The position numbers and the translations under genes were made by a program. The notes beneath the pieces were generated by a model. It saw only the letters and a list, made by a program, of their open reading frames with translations. It ran no database searches and was not told the DNA's origin. From assembly GCA_944548615.1 (NCBI GenBank), contig OX155960.1:26765833-26829832 (forward strand): DNA of 64,000 bases, read 5' to 3'. This DNA is from Micropterix aruncella. Its lineage: Eukaryota > Arthropoda > Insecta > Lepidoptera > Micropterigidae. Positions 28,497 to 40,689 of this stretch are shown here, piece after piece. Position 1 is the first letter of the stretch. Every line of letters begins with the position of its first letter.

Positions 28497-29185
28497 TATA
28501 CAATACAATACAATCAACTACTCCAGTAGATAGGCATTCCTACACTTGGATGCGTCACAAAATTAAACGCTAAAAAAATAATTATTAAAAACATAACTAT
28601 CGTGATAGTTGTCATGGCAGTAATATTATATTCAATATTACCTACATACAAATAATCAAAATATACTAATGTGATTTAAGAGTCAGGGAGAATAATATAT
28701 TAAAATAGAAATGCAAATTCTATGTGGAATAATCAAAATATATATATATATTATTGTCAGTCCAGCAATATGCCTTCGTAATTTAAAAAAAATGAATAGA
28801 TGTAGGTATAATAAATTATATGAAAATTAGAATGTCAGCTATCATAATACCATTATGTTTAAAACTTTACGCATTTCATTAATCATCAACATGGAAAATA
28901 AACTCAGAATTTTCAAACTCCCTTATACCATAAATTGGGGTTCTTACCAAATTATGTATAATTATCTTTTTAAATTGGTCCTCTCCGAGGCTTTTTATTT
29001 GCTCTGGAATCTTATTATAAAAGGATAAATTTTGGTGAATAAAACTGTATCGCACTTTGCTAAGTCGCTGTCGGTTTAAGTGGAGATTGGATTTATTCCT
29101 CGTATCGTGATGATGAAAATCACTATTCACCGGAGCTTCTGGGTGTTTACGAGCGTATACATATAGAATCGGCCCGAACATATAG
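28497..29185 (-). mobile_element. LINE 3' fragment: ORF2 C-terminus and UTR
   Basis: The minus-strand frame (28879-29185) reads DTRNKSNLHLNRQRLSKVRY, FYNKIPEQIKSL and IYGIREFEN, the C-terminal tail of a non-LTR ORF2. AT-rich 3' UTR sequence follows to about 28497. Confidence 0.75.
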
Positions 29186-29214
29186 ATCCCGTCTTGCAGA
29201 CAAGCCCCTCTCCC

Positions 29215-29780
29215 CCCTCGCACGTTAACCCCTCATCCCCCAAACCCATAACCTCCAACCCCTTCCCCCTCTCACGCGCCAACCCCTCTAATCCCCAATC
29301 CCACAACTCCCCAACCCCTCACATTTCCCCGTCAACTCCCCCATATTAGTATGTATTTTTGTTGTATTTCCGTGGTATTAGAATGGATATTTTCCAATAT
29401 GATGTAGTATATTTTTAAATACCGAGGAATTTAAAAAATGTTTGTGTCGCTTATATATGAGATATTCACAATGTAGCTTAGCCCCAACGACGCATCCGTG
29501 TGTCGAATTTCAAGTCTCTAAGTCTAATATTTCAAGATTGATGTATGACTAGCGCGCCTCGGTGGACCGAATACAACCACAATCATTTCAACTCTTGTCA
29601 TGATCTCATATTGCCTGCATGCCAAATTTCAGCTCAATCGGATGAAGCGTTTGGTCGCTATCGCTAAGGAATATACACACACACAGACACACAGACACAC
29701 AGACACACAGCAGACGTCGATCTGAAAATGGTCTTAATCGTCTCGGTGGTGGAAGGGGAGGGGTGGGGGGGGGGGGGGGG
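29215..29780. repeat. C-rich and CA-rich low-complexity sequence, 16-G run
   Basis: 29215-29345 is an array of AACCCCT/CCCAACCCC words; 29665-29712 is a CACACAGA microsatellite; 29765-29780 is a G16 run. TGCCAAATTTCAGCTCAATCGG at 29620 recurs, reversed, at 57440 and 58085. Confidence 0.7.
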
Positions 29781-29884
29781 TTAAAACGGATATTTTCGTC
29801 TTCATCTCGAAAACATTTTGTAGCACGTTCACAATACTTTCCCTAACTGTTGGTTGGCTGGGAAAGTAAAACCCTGTTATAATT

Positions 29885-30070
29885 TCAGATAGTGCTACTA
29901 GATAGTAGATAGTCCTTGGTAGATTCAGGACCTTCCAGGCCCAAGCATCGACGAACCCGTTTTTTCTTAAATACTGAGATACTCGAGCTGATCTTTATGT
30001 CTGCAGATAGAATATTATATATCTTAGGCCCAAGATAAATATAATTTCTTTGATCAAATCTTGTATTCAT
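29885..30070 (-). pseudogene. LINE ORF2 C-terminal fragment
   Basis: The minus strand reads TRFDQRNYIYLGPKIYNIL and then SADIKISSSISVFKKK, the R/N-rich motif and YN.L..IK block of non-LTR C-termini. Very short and shifted soon after. Confidence 0.55.
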
Positions 30071-30279
30071 TCGGGGAACTGTAACATTTACTGATAGTCA
30101 CTATAATTAACATATCTCGTAAATTATATTATTTATTTTTCGAGGTATTTTTACCAAGAATGGATTGTATTTTAAAAAATCTAGACGACTGACGTTTACT
30201 AGATTCTTTTTTTTAATACATACAACTTATTTTATACTCTGAATTTTTATTCTTATAATTTTAATTTTTGAAACAATAT

Positions 30280-30818
30280 ATTTTGGTTTAGCCGATTCTT
30301 GCTCTACTGATACATCGCCACTGATTCGCCGGCAAGCAGGCTGTGGACTGTGGTAAAAGGCAGTCGAGGTAGTAAAGTCCGCCACTGCCGCCAGTGCGAA
30401 AGCCGCCGTCGCGGGGGACGGACGTCTTTCTCGGTGCCGAGCGCTTGCTTAAAAAGTTACGACGAAACTTCGCGTTTACCTGAGTGCTGACGTCGGCATC
30501 CCGTTCGGCGTGCAACCGCGAATGCAACTGTAAAAACTTAACCCGTTTCTATTGTGTCAGTCAATTAAGCAAGCCGGCGAACTTTAGAAAGTTAAGTATT
30601 ATTTAGTGCATAAAGTCTAAGTCGGAAGAGAGTATTGTCTCGAGAGGAGTGTTTGCCGGTGGAAAGAGGTCAATATTCTTGGCCGGCGCGGAGTCTAACT
30701 GTTTATAACCGGTTGCGTTGGAGGTCTGAGTGTGGAGGGACCGGAGGGACACATGTGGATCGCTTCTGAATAGTGTCGAGGATATACCATAAAGTGCAGT
30801 GAGTGCAGTGTCGGGACC
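30280..30818 (+). promoter_or_regulatory. GC-richer upstream region and 5' UTR of the signal-peptide gene
   Basis: CpG frequency and GC content rise sharply from about 30290 to 30920 in an otherwise AT-rich region, as at many arthropod promoters and first exons. No TATA box is obvious. GTCAGTC near 30557 could serve as an initiator. The start site cannot be fixed. Confidence 0.45.
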
Positions 30819-30924
30819 ATGCGGGAGGAGCGGGAGATGGCGGTCGCAGCCGCCGCGCTGGCCGCGTTGGCCGCGTTGCTCCTGTGCAGCACCTTCGTCG
30901 CCGCAGACACCAGAGGATTAACAG
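30819..30924 (+). CDS. first coding exon encoding a signal peptide
   Basis: The ATG at 30819 is followed by 35 codons and one extra base, then donor ACAG|GTTTGT. The peptide starts MREEREMAV, has a hydrophobic Ala/Leu core (AAAALAALAALLLC, about residues 9-22) and reads STFVAADTRGLT. Charged start, long hydrophobic stretch and small residues (VAA-D) before a likely cleavage point fit a secretory signal peptide. The product is therefore a secreted or membrane protein. The next exon was not found, so the intron is probably long. A second in-frame ATG lies at codon 7. Confidence 0.6.
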
Positions 30925-30974
30925 GTTTGTCAACAAACAGTAAATTAGAAGCGCCGCAACGTAACATTTAGAGT

Positions 30975-32105
30975 TTTCTATCCGCCGTTTTGTCAATTTT
31001 AAATACCTACTAATGATTTAACGGCGACGATGATAATTCAAATTTAGAATTTTCTCTCTCCGCCGTCTTGTCAATTTTAAATTTCGAATGATTCGACGGC
31101 GACTCAGCGATAATTCAAATGTAGAATTCGATTTTGCTTTTTTTGACAAATTCAAATTGTGACAGGGGAATAAGCTTTGATTTAACGGCGATGCAGTGAC
31201 GATGATATCACGATACCTAATTCAAATTTAGAAATCGTTATTCTTCCGCCGTCTTGTCACTTTTAAGTATTACAGCGACGCTGGTTTTTGTGATATCTAA
31301 TGAAAACCGTTCATCGGGATAGAAAACTAACAAAATCCGCAATTGAGGACCGTTTTCTCTAAATGATAACATCAGCAAAAATCGTTTTTTACAGGATGGA
31401 CATTTTGATTATTAAAACGTTTTCTAAGAATTACATTTAAATTAAACAAATAATTGTACGTTCTTGTCAGATATCAATAAATCTAAAGGCACACTGACAA
31501 TTATAAATAACAATCTAGGTACTTTAATATCTTACTTATTTACAACGAGTTTTTATCAAAACGATGCTTTCGCAGTAGATGTATCGCTTTGACAAAATCT
31601 TCCATGGACTTCAGTATTTTGGTACAGTCTTTTTTGTTATTATTTCCTAAATGTCTGTGCATTAACATCTTCGCTAATGTCGTATTTTATTCTCACAAGA
31701 CACGTAATCAACGGTTATCATCTATGGATGATTTATTACTTTAAAAACTCACATTTTGCGCCTGCTATAAAAGTTTTTCTATCTTTTTCTAGAACTTTCT
31801 TTTCATTGATGTGTCCCACCTGTGAGAAATACATAAGACTATTAGAAAGTCATTTTTTGAAAAAAGCCTGATGAATGACTCAGAAAACGGTCCTCAATTC
31901 GTCTTTATTTTTTGTCAAATTTAAAATTTTAACTTTGATTTAACGGCGATGCGGCGACGCTGATATCACGATACTCAGCACCGGGCGATTTCGAATTAAA
32001 ATTCAGAAATCGTTATGCTTCCGCGTCTTGTCAATTTTAGGAATTCGAGATACAGCGAAAACCTATATCAAGATGTAAAGCGTTCATCGGGATAGAACAC
32101 TAATT
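30975..32105. repeat. degenerate repeats of the CCGCCGTCTTGTCAATTTT family with a TIR insert
   Basis: Words CCGCCGTCTTGTCAATTTTA, ATTCAAATTTAGAATTC and TTCATCGGGATAGAA recur around 31060, 31245, 32020 and 32085. The same family forms the array at 37985-39010. A segment at 31342-31899 is bounded by inverted ATTGAGGACCGTTTTCT ends (17 bp) and may be a short DNA transposon inserted here. Confidence 0.6.
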
Positions 32106-32890
32106 ATATCTTTAATTTGAGAGTTGCTTTGAGCGTTGAAACCGAAGAATTATCATCCTTGCGGTGTTTATAACGCAAAATATGTAAGGTATTAGCTGTT
32201 TTAAGAGGGCAATAAAAATAACTTTAGTTAATTTTGAACAGGATTATAAACATTTTTAGCGAGTATTTACTTTCACGTTACCATTATGTTATACGCGTCT
32301 TCTTCGAGTATTTGCACACTGGAAAAGACGAATCTAAAGTCAAAACTGTCAAAAAAGTCAAACGAGAGAATAATTTTGTGTATGCTGTAAGTAATTTCTG
32401 AAATTTGCTACCCAGAAAACATGGAAAATTTGAACTATATAATATAGAATATGTGAATGGGTCTTTGACTTTGAATTTGTAGTCGCTGGCTCAAATATGA
32501 CGACTACATGTGTTTTGAACAACCTTTGAACGTATTTTGAACCGATTTGAATATATTTGCACTTTTGGCCAGAAAACTTAAACTTTTGTACTCGGTGTCA
32601 TCATCAGAACTTATACGATCATGCTTAATGGATACACAGGATAATGCTTAAAACAATTATAACATTGTTATTCTCATCAGTACGAGGATAAAATGTATGT
32701 CGAGAAGGATAAAAAAACAGTAATTATTATAGGTATAAATAGCTACACCAAAACTTTAATTATTTCAAAAAGCAGTTACCTTTATAAATAAACTACTTCC
32801 GACGGAAAGAAGGTACAGATAGATTTCGCGGCTTAATGTGATTATATATTTTTGAACAACTTCAAATATGTAATTAAAATTAATAAAGAA
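32106..32890. other. intronic or intergenic, no recognised feature
   Basis: AT-rich; no TE coding similarity or terminal repeat seen. Confidence 0.4.
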
Positions 32891-32894
32891 ATAA

Positions 32895-33285
32895 ATTAAT
32901 GAATGCCACTTTTAAACAGTCTCGAAGAGGAGTTTTGTGGATTTCACTCTGTGCTCCCCGGGATTCGCCCGTTGGATGAACAATTGGAAAGTTCACGAGC
33001 ACCTTTCTTCTTTGGACCGCAGACTGGTGACATTTGGCATCGGCCGTCGCGTTCCCCCCACGCCACAATCCGAGTGGCGATACCGAACCGGCGACATTAA
33101 CTGGGACCGGTTTGGTGAAGTCCTCTGCGAGAATCTTGAGGCCTTTCCATCGCCTTCTTGTAGTACCGCAGAGGACTTGTGTGTCGCACTTAATGCGGCC
33201 ATCGAGTCTTCCTGTGATGCCGTAGTAGGGCGGAAGAAACCCCGCGGTGGTTTCGCGGCCCCGTGGTGCTCTTCCGAACTCTGCG
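32895..33285 (+). pseudogene. R1-like non-LTR ORF2 fragment (endonuclease end)
   Basis: An open stretch reads FTLCSPGFARWMNNWKVHEH, WRYRTGDINWDRFGEVLCEN, AFPSPSCSTAEDLCVAL and GGFAAPWCSSELCDN. W....DW..F...L....P......L....I....A.P......PWW.....L is typical of the region between endonuclease and RT in R1-clade elements. Both ends are truncated. Confidence 0.7.
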
Positions 33286-33507
33286 ATAATTTTAAATTTA
33301 ATATTTTAAATAATGTAACGTAGCGATTGAAAATTAATGTGATTGAAAATTGTTATTTTTGTGATGTGACGCAATGATGAGATGAAAATTTTCTGCTGAT
33401 CGATCAAGGTGAACAATGTATGAGATGAAGTTAAAATAAAGAAAAATAAAAAAACTCCAGTTTCATTTTTTTAAACTCTCTCTATACTATTGAAAATCTA
33501 TGATATT

Positions 33508-33910
33508 GAACATTTTCAAAGCCTATTTGATTTTAAAATGTTTTTCAAAGGATTTTATTTTTCTATGGTTTTAAAATATTTCTAATTATTCTGTAGTTTT
33601 GAATATTTTCAAAGACTATTTGACTTTAAAATGATTTTCAAATTATTTTATTTTTCTATGGTTTCAAAATATTTCAAAGTATTCTATAGTTTTGAATATT
33701 TTCAAAAACTATTAGATTTTAAAATGATTTTCAATTTTTTTAAATTTTCTATGGTTTCACAATATTTCTAAGTATTCTACAATTTTGAATATTTTCAAAG
33801 ACTATTTGAATTTAAAATGATTTTTAAATTATTAAATTTTTCTATAATTTCAAAATATTTATAAGTATTCTATAGTTTTGAATATTTTCAAAAACTATTT
33901 GATTTTAAAA
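33508..33910 (+). repeat. tandem array, about four units of 93 bp
   Basis: GAATATTTTCAAA-type starts fall at 33508, 33601, 33694, 33787 and 33880, an exact 93-bp step. AT-rich, with about 10-15% divergence between units. Confidence 0.9.
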
Positions 33911-35707
33911 TTCCCGTGCTTTTTCTGGTTTAAATGACGTGTCGCAACCTTAAATCAGTGCATATCCTATCAATGCTCTTTGTAAGCTAAATATCTTACA
34001 GCCAACCACTTATTTTCAACTTACGAAAATGTTACATCTGCATGCCGAAATGTCCTTCGTTGCTCACTCCTAATGGCGAAACTGCTTTTCAAAATCAATA
34101 TTCAAAATTAATATTCTACCTGTACATGGTTTATGCGTCTTTCAGTATTTTTTTATTGAATTTCAGGTTTTTCACGCAAATTAACTAAACTATTCGAGAT
34201 TACAAGTTTCGAATAGTGGTCCCTTCAGAAAATATTTTCAATTGTTTTACGCTTATTGGAGTCGATCTATTTTTTATATAATGAGCATCGTATCGATCGA
34301 ATCTTGGGGTTTAAAACTATCTCATTTTCTTATATCTCGGACTGAAAACAACATCGCTTTCTCATGTCTTCAGACTGAAATTTCACGCTGATTCTATGGC
34401 GTTTCTCAAAAAACGAAATATGTTTTCTTACGCTTCCCCATTAACTAAAATACATGTAGAGTATTATAATAAGTTATAACAAAGATGGCATAATCATCCA
34501 TTAATAAAAAAAAATATAAAAAATAAAATACTTACTGCTGTTTGCTTTCTCGTGACGATGCGTGACGACGCGGCACTGCGGTGTAGAAGAATAAAATATT
34601 ACGTGAGCGGGAACTGATAAGAGCTAACCGAAAAAGACGTGCTCCCGCTTCGAATAGCAGCAGGGAAGTGAATCTATTCCATAGCGCGCCTGTGTATTTA
34701 TTAACGCGGCCGGCCCATACAAAAAATGTATGGAGAATCTGATACCTGATTTTCTGGGATTTATTGTATAAAATCCTAGTACAATCATTGAAATTTAAAT
34801 AGCTTATAGTGAAGATATGTCATTTAACTTTCTTTTATAATAATTTGTAATTCAAATTAGTTATTATTTTCCCAGTGAGGACTAAAACCCCGCGCCCATT
34901 TTTGTATATTTTCTCGTGTGTTTTTATAAAAAACTACGCAAACTATTGCCAAATTTATTAGCTCACCTTATAAATGACTTATTGATAAAAACGAGTGTTT
35001 TTTGTCACTGCTTTTATTAGCGTAGTTTTAGCGGAATAACTAAAACGCTAGACCCTAATTTGAGAAATTTCGTGCAGCACCCTCTTAAGGATCACCAAAA
35101 GAGTATTTTTGAAAGGTTTACGAACTTAAGTTTCTGCCAAAATTTTGTTCAATGCCCGTAGCTTGCTTGCAAAAAATCGTCTTATGCTCAAATTGATTCG
35201 AAGGAGTGTGTTTGTCCAGTGTTTAGCTCCAATGAGCTATAACACGATCATATCGATCTTTCAGTATTCGGTTTTCCACTTATGAAAAATATTTATTTGC
35301 AGCTGTCGATACAAAGAAACGTATGTCTAAAAAACAAAATATTAAAATTTGAACTGCAAAATTGACAAAGACTATGTAATAAAAGTACAAACGCAGCAAA
35401 TTGTATTCTCAGAAAATTGTATTCTCAGAAAATCTCTTATCCTGGTTTTCAGGATACACTGATACAGTAAACCACCATTTAATGAAATTAAAATAAAAGA
35501 ATCACAATAAACTAAATCTAAAATGAAAAATCAAAATGTAATAAATATATTTTTTTTATCAAAATAGGCATGACAAAAATGTATAAACAAACGAAAAACA
35601 GATAGTAATAATCAAATTAACCCTAAATTAAACTCTAAAAATTCTAAAATAAAATTTAAAAAAACATTTCGCTTTTAAACATCTTTCTATAATAATTTAC
35701 TCTTATA
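33911..35707. other. AT-rich sequence, no recognised feature
   Basis: No coding similarity, clear terminal repeats or RNA gene found. A small direct repeat (TTGTATTCTCAGAAAA twice) is at 35401. Confidence 0.4.
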
Positions 35708-36458
35708 CTGCTGTCGTAAATGAAAACACAGTAACTTGAAAAAAGACGTTTTGCGAAAAACGCGGTCAAAGTTCAGTTGTTAAATATTTGTTTTCATGAA
35801 CAAAGTAATCAATATAGATTATTTCTTTTAATCTTTAATGTTAAAAAATAGTTAGAACTTCAATTCTGCATAAAAATATATATTAAATTATAATTATTTA
35901 ATTAATTAAATTAGATATTGTGTTTTAAATTAGGAAAATAATTTGATAAATTTTATATTTTAAGCCGTAACTGAGTGGTTACTGTGTTATAGGTAAATTT
36001 TACCCATTACTGTGTTCTAATCATGTAAAATAAATATATATTTTTAAAATAAATAAAACACTGCAGGCACCTTAAATACAGTAATTAAGATACTGTGACT
36101 AATTCGCGTATTAATAAATTAACTTTTAACAAAATTTTACCTAAAACCACAGTATCTGACGAAGCCGTGTTGTATCCTAAGAAAAATATTTCTTAAATGC
36201 TTATAAGTATTAAAAAAGATCACAGTAAATAATAGGTTACTGTATTTTAACTTAAATAAATATACATACTGTGTTTTTTTATTAAAAATTTCAGATTGTA
36301 AAAAAAATACTGTGTTTTTATCTAAGGTATCTCGGTAACTATCCATCGACAGACAAACCGAAAAATTTGCCTTATAGTACTCCAACTCGTGATTTTAAAG
36401 AACCAAACTTGTATAAACACAGTAAATGAAGTTACTATGTTTTCATTTACGACGGCAG
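35708..36458. mobile_element. TA-flanked MITE with CACAGTA/TACTGTG words
   Basis: Inverted ends CTGCTGTCGTAAATGAAAAC and CTGCCGTCGTAAATGAAAAC (right, reversed), about 35 bp, with TA on both sides (35706-35707, 36459-36460). The interior repeats TACTGTG or CACAGTA roughly ten times in both orientations. 751 bp, no coding capacity recognised. TA target suggests a Tc1/mariner-type parent. Confidence 0.8.
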
Positions 36459-36575
36459 TATAGTGGTCCTCATATACTTCAATTGATTTCGATCGCCATG
36501 TCATTTCCAACCGATTTCATACAATCCCAGAACCATAGAAGAAACGCACTGAATAATCACAAAATTTTAACATAG

Positions 36576-37010
36576 AAAAACCGACTTAATTTTTTTTATA
36601 ACTGCAGCAGCCATGTCATTATGAAACTTAGAACGGGGTATTATAATTGAATGCGTATACGAAATTTCGTGTCTGTACTGTTGACCGTTGACAAGTCCCC
36701 TCGTCGGGAGCCAACCCTGCGTGTAGAATCAGATCATGCTTACCATAAAAAAAGCATTGTCATCGGAATTGTACCAACATGTAAATTTTGAATTTTATAT
36801 GATAATATTTGAGGAGTCCCTCAACTCCTCATGGTTCCCATCATCAGAACAAGATTTTGATAAAAATAGGACCAATGTGGAGATATATCCTTTCAAATAA
36901 AAAAAATATTTTCCAAATCGGTTCATAAATGACGGAGTTCTGAGGTAACAAACATTAAAAAAAATACAACCGAATCGATAACCTCCTCCTTTTTTTGAAG
37001 TCGGTTAAAA
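36576..37010 (+). mobile_element. MITE with AACCGACTT ... AAGTCGGTT ends
   Basis: AAACCGACTTAATTTTTTTT on the left and TTTTTTGAAGTCGGTT on the right. The interior (GCAGCAGCCATGTCAT, CTGTTGACCGTTGA) recurs at 60332-60712. Elements with these ends are common in Lepidoptera to my knowledge. Confidence 0.75.
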
Positions 37011-37984
37011 AGAGAATGGGCATTTATTAGCAGTATATGAAGGTGAAATACTGGGATATGTTGCTTGAACTCTGTATGTGTCTCATGATTTCATTGCCGC
37101 TCTGTTCACTGACTTATGAAATATGCTAATGTCAGCTGTCCAACATGGTGTGCCCGGTGACCGTACTTCATAATATACTGTCTTTAATGGATCTTCCCTG
37201 TGAATAATATATTTTAATTAACTAATTGGCATTGGGATTTTCGTGTAATTATCAATATTTAAGAAGATTCCGAACTTCAAAACTCCGAAACGGCTCATAA
37301 TTAAGGTTGTAGTACACATAAATATTCTAGATAAATAGATATTCCCAATGGTAAATACGTTAGTGGTATTAGAGAGGTGGGCCCAGCACCCACACATTTT
37401 TGCCCATTATCCTTTGTGGTTTTATTTTTGGCGACTTCCAGCTTATTCCTCATAGGCTTTAGTAATAAGGAAATTGTGCTCCATTATCTCAAGCTCTTGA
37501 GCCTAGAAATACTGCATCTGGGCGAGTTTGTCCTGGTATATTGCGCTGAATAATTTGTTGCACTGGATAATTTGTGCCATCTATCGCATTTTTATATAGG
37601 CTGATTACATCACAGAAATAATACAGAGAGATAGAATGCCATCTATTAGTATATCTGAACATTAAAGTGCGTAAATATTACGTATAGAAACCTGTATAAT
37701 ACCGAAATAAAAATTAATATTAAAATAATAAGAGCTGTGATTTCAAAATTCGTTTGTTATATTATATTATTATTTGATACCGTGTTTAGAGCGCCATCTA
37801 CACTGCGGCACCATACTGTTAAAGCACGGAAGTCGCCATATTGAACATAATGAAGAATAATAATTAATTTTCGGAACAATGAGTGCCATCTAAACGTTGC
37901 GTTTCGTAGTATAATCCTAGGTGCCAAATCGAAATACGATGTTGAGCAATCTACGGTGCATAATCAATGATTTTTCGATAATTT
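37011..37984. other. no recognised feature
   Basis: AT-rich; no terminal repeats or coding remnants recognised. Confidence 0.4.
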
Positions 37985-39010
37985 AATATTTCTCTCTCCG
38001 GCGCCGTCTTGCAAATTTAAATTTCGGCTTTTAGCTTCGATTCAACGCAACCGGCAATAATTCAAATTTAGAATCCGTTCCTCCTTTCAAGTTCAAATTT
38101 AGAATTTTAGCTTAGATTCAACGGCGACAATGATAATTGAAATGGTTTATTCCGCCGTCTTACACAATTTTCAATGTAGAATTCGAGATGCAAGATTGTA
38201 CAATTTCGATCCCTATTCTTTGTGAAAGCTTCAGAGAATGTCTTCACATGTTTCATTTCGTATCCCAGCAGCATACCCGCGACCGTGCGTCGTGGTTTGA
38301 TTCAACGGCGACACTGATAATTCAATTTGTTTTTCCGTCGTCTTGTTAATTTTAAATTTAGAATTCGACATCTAAGAATGTACCTTAAATTCGATCCCTG
38401 TTCCTTGTAAAAGCTTCGGTTAATGACGTCACTTGTTTCGTGTCATATTACTGCACCATATCCGCGGCCGTGCTTCGTTACTAATAAATGGTTTGATTCA
38501 ACGACGGCGCTGATAATTCAATTTGTTTTTTCCGCCGTCTAGTCAATTTTAAATTTAGAATTCGTGATGCAAGAATGTACAATTTTGATCCCTGTTCTTT
38601 GTGAAAGCTTTAGTTAATGCAGTAAAAATTAAGAATCAGGTCGAATAAGCGACGTATGTACCTAGTGTCAGGCACGTATCGAAAATGGGGGGGGGGGGGT
38701 ATAGTTTGGGTTTAACCCCCAAAAATCGTTTAATTGTACGGGTAAATTCAAGTTTGGTAGGTGCCCCCGAATGAAGTCTGAAGTCCGAAACACCAATCCG
38801 CGACCGTGTTTCGTTACTAATAAGTCGTTTGATTCGCCGATAATTCAATATGTTTTTTCCGCCATCTTGTCGATTTTGAATTTAGAATTCAAGATGCAAG
38901 TATGTACAATTTCGATCCCTGCTCTTTGTGAAAGCTTCGGGGAATGGCGTCACTTGTTTCGATTCGTATTCCATCCCCATATCCGCGACGGTGCGTCGTT
39001 ACTAATAAAT
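37985..39010 (+). repeat. degenerate tandem array, ~180-200-bp unit
   Basis: CCGCCGTCTTGTCAATTTTAA-type starts fall near 38151, 38334, 38530 and 38857. Each unit runs through GAATTCGAGATGCAAG, GATCCCTGTTCTTTGTGAAAG, CCGCGACCGTG and ATTCAACGGCGAC. The last interval is longer because of an insertion (38669-38795). Confidence 0.75.
38669..38795. mobile_element. possible hAT-end remnant with 13-G run
   Basis: CAGGCACGTATC followed by G13 resembles the hAT ends at 11204 and 26423 (CAGGTGCGGATC, then G-run). The segment interrupts the tandem array. No matching right end is clear. Confidence 0.4.
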
Positions 39011-39319
39011 GCTTTCGCCGCGCTGATCTGTCAAATTCGATTGTACGTGTAAATAAACGCCGCCGCCGCACCGCCGGGGCCACGTTGGAAGGTAACGGAC
39101 GTCTCCAATTGAGTAACGGTTTCCCGGCGTTAGGCGAGTGTTGGTTGTCAACTTCGCATTCGTATTCGCCGAGATCGCGCTGCTTGGCTCGGCGGTGCTT
39201 ACATTTTGTGGGTCACCGCGCGACGAGGCGAGCTCGGTCGACTCTGATGTCACTGCCTGCGGCCGAGTGCTCGCGACCGGGCATCAGATCGCTAGTAGTC
39301 ACAGAGCACACTGCCACCA
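39011..39319. other. GC-rich stretch, not assigned
   Basis: Rich in CGCCGCCGCC and similar words; open in several frames because of composition. No protein recognised. Confidence 0.35.
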
Positions 39320-40045
39320 GTTGGCGAATGGTTTCGTGCAGCTTGGGCCAAAAGATCCACTTCGTTCTCGTATCGGCGCAACTCACGATTCAGCTCCTAT
39401 TCAGAAGCCTCCTCGAGTGGAAGGCTACCCCGGTTAAGACTCCCGTGTCTCAGGCCTCAAAGCTGGTGGACCGGTTTCTCCCGGCGGGATTGCATCCCGG
39501 CACCACTCCGTTTGGCGAAGCCAATCGGTTGTGAATTCTGACTAATTGCTGAAGGAGTCTGGAGACTATGAAAATATACTGTTTCCTAAGCAGCGGGGGT
39601 GGATATTGACCTGTTGTCATGCCACTCTTGAAATGATCTTGGGCCACTCGATCCCGCGTGGCACTACGGGCAAAGAACGCCCAGGTCAGCGATAAATTCT
39701 AATTGAATTACCGCTGTATTACTGCAGGTAGAGGTCGCGTAAGCGACTTTGGACTCGTAACCAGTCGGGAGGACAGAGGTATCCTAAAGGTTAATTCCAG
39801 ACGGAGATATCCTGCCAAAACTGGTAGTTAGGGGGCGAGGCTGCCCGCTGCTCACCTTTCCCGGTGCCTCGCCGTAAGGCGTCGGTCTCTAACGGGTTGC
39901 TGGTGAACTAGACAGTAGATTGTCTTGTCCCCAAGTCTTCTACGCTCATCCTACGGCTGAAAGAATGATTATATATCGTTACACCGGCCTGGGGTGACAG
40001 GTTCGCCCGTTGTAGTCAACACCGCCCTACTGCCACCAGTATACC
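39320..40045 (+). repeat. copy 3 of the seven-locus same-strand repeat family
   Basis: Begins GCGAATGGTTTCGTGCAGC (shared with 57255) and runs through GCCAATCGGTTGTG, TCCTAAGCAGCGGGGGTGG, GGTCGCGTAAGCGAC, TGCCTCGCCGTAAGGCGT and GACAGGTTCGCCCGTTGTAGTC. Longest in the 5' direction together with copy 7. Confidence 0.85.
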
Positions 40046-40689
40046 TGACACTGCAGTCACTTGAGTAAAAATCCGTAAAGCCACCACAAAACTTTCCGGG
40101 CAAATAGCCAAGGACAGTAAACTTCCAGATAAAAAATGCATGATACAGTTTTTGCAAGACCTATTTATACAAGACTAAAATACTATCCTATGAAATGTTT
40201 ACAACGCATGCATGAACAATTTGTAATGGAAATGACACGAGCACTTTAATGTTAGGTAAGTGGAAATAAATGGGGTATATAAAGCAAAAATGTAATATTA
40301 ATTGAATAATAATGTTTATTATATATATTTTGATATAATATTATATAAGAGTGTGGTATAATATGTTAAGGTCATATTATACAGTAGGATGGCAGCTAGT
40401 TAAATCATAAGAAGTTAGAGATAGACTAGATTTTGTCAAATCTTTAATTAAATTCATGGAATCATGAAATACGTCTAATACTTTACATGTGATATCAAAA
40501 ACACGACATATTCTGGTGAGAGGTCTATTCGACAAGATATGTCTGTTGCAAGCGTCAACAGAAATGTATGAAAGTTCCTCGTTGGTCGCGGTGGCACACG
40601 AAATTGAACATTTGCTAGACTAAAACGTATGGAGACACACTTACGGAGTCATTGCAAAAACGGGCCAATCTGGGTTATGTAGAATCATG

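Noticed and set aside
38944..39534. 196-codon plus-strand open frame
   Set aside because: Spans the end of a tandem array, a GC-rich stretch and a copy of the seven-locus repeat. Composition explains the openness; no domain seen.
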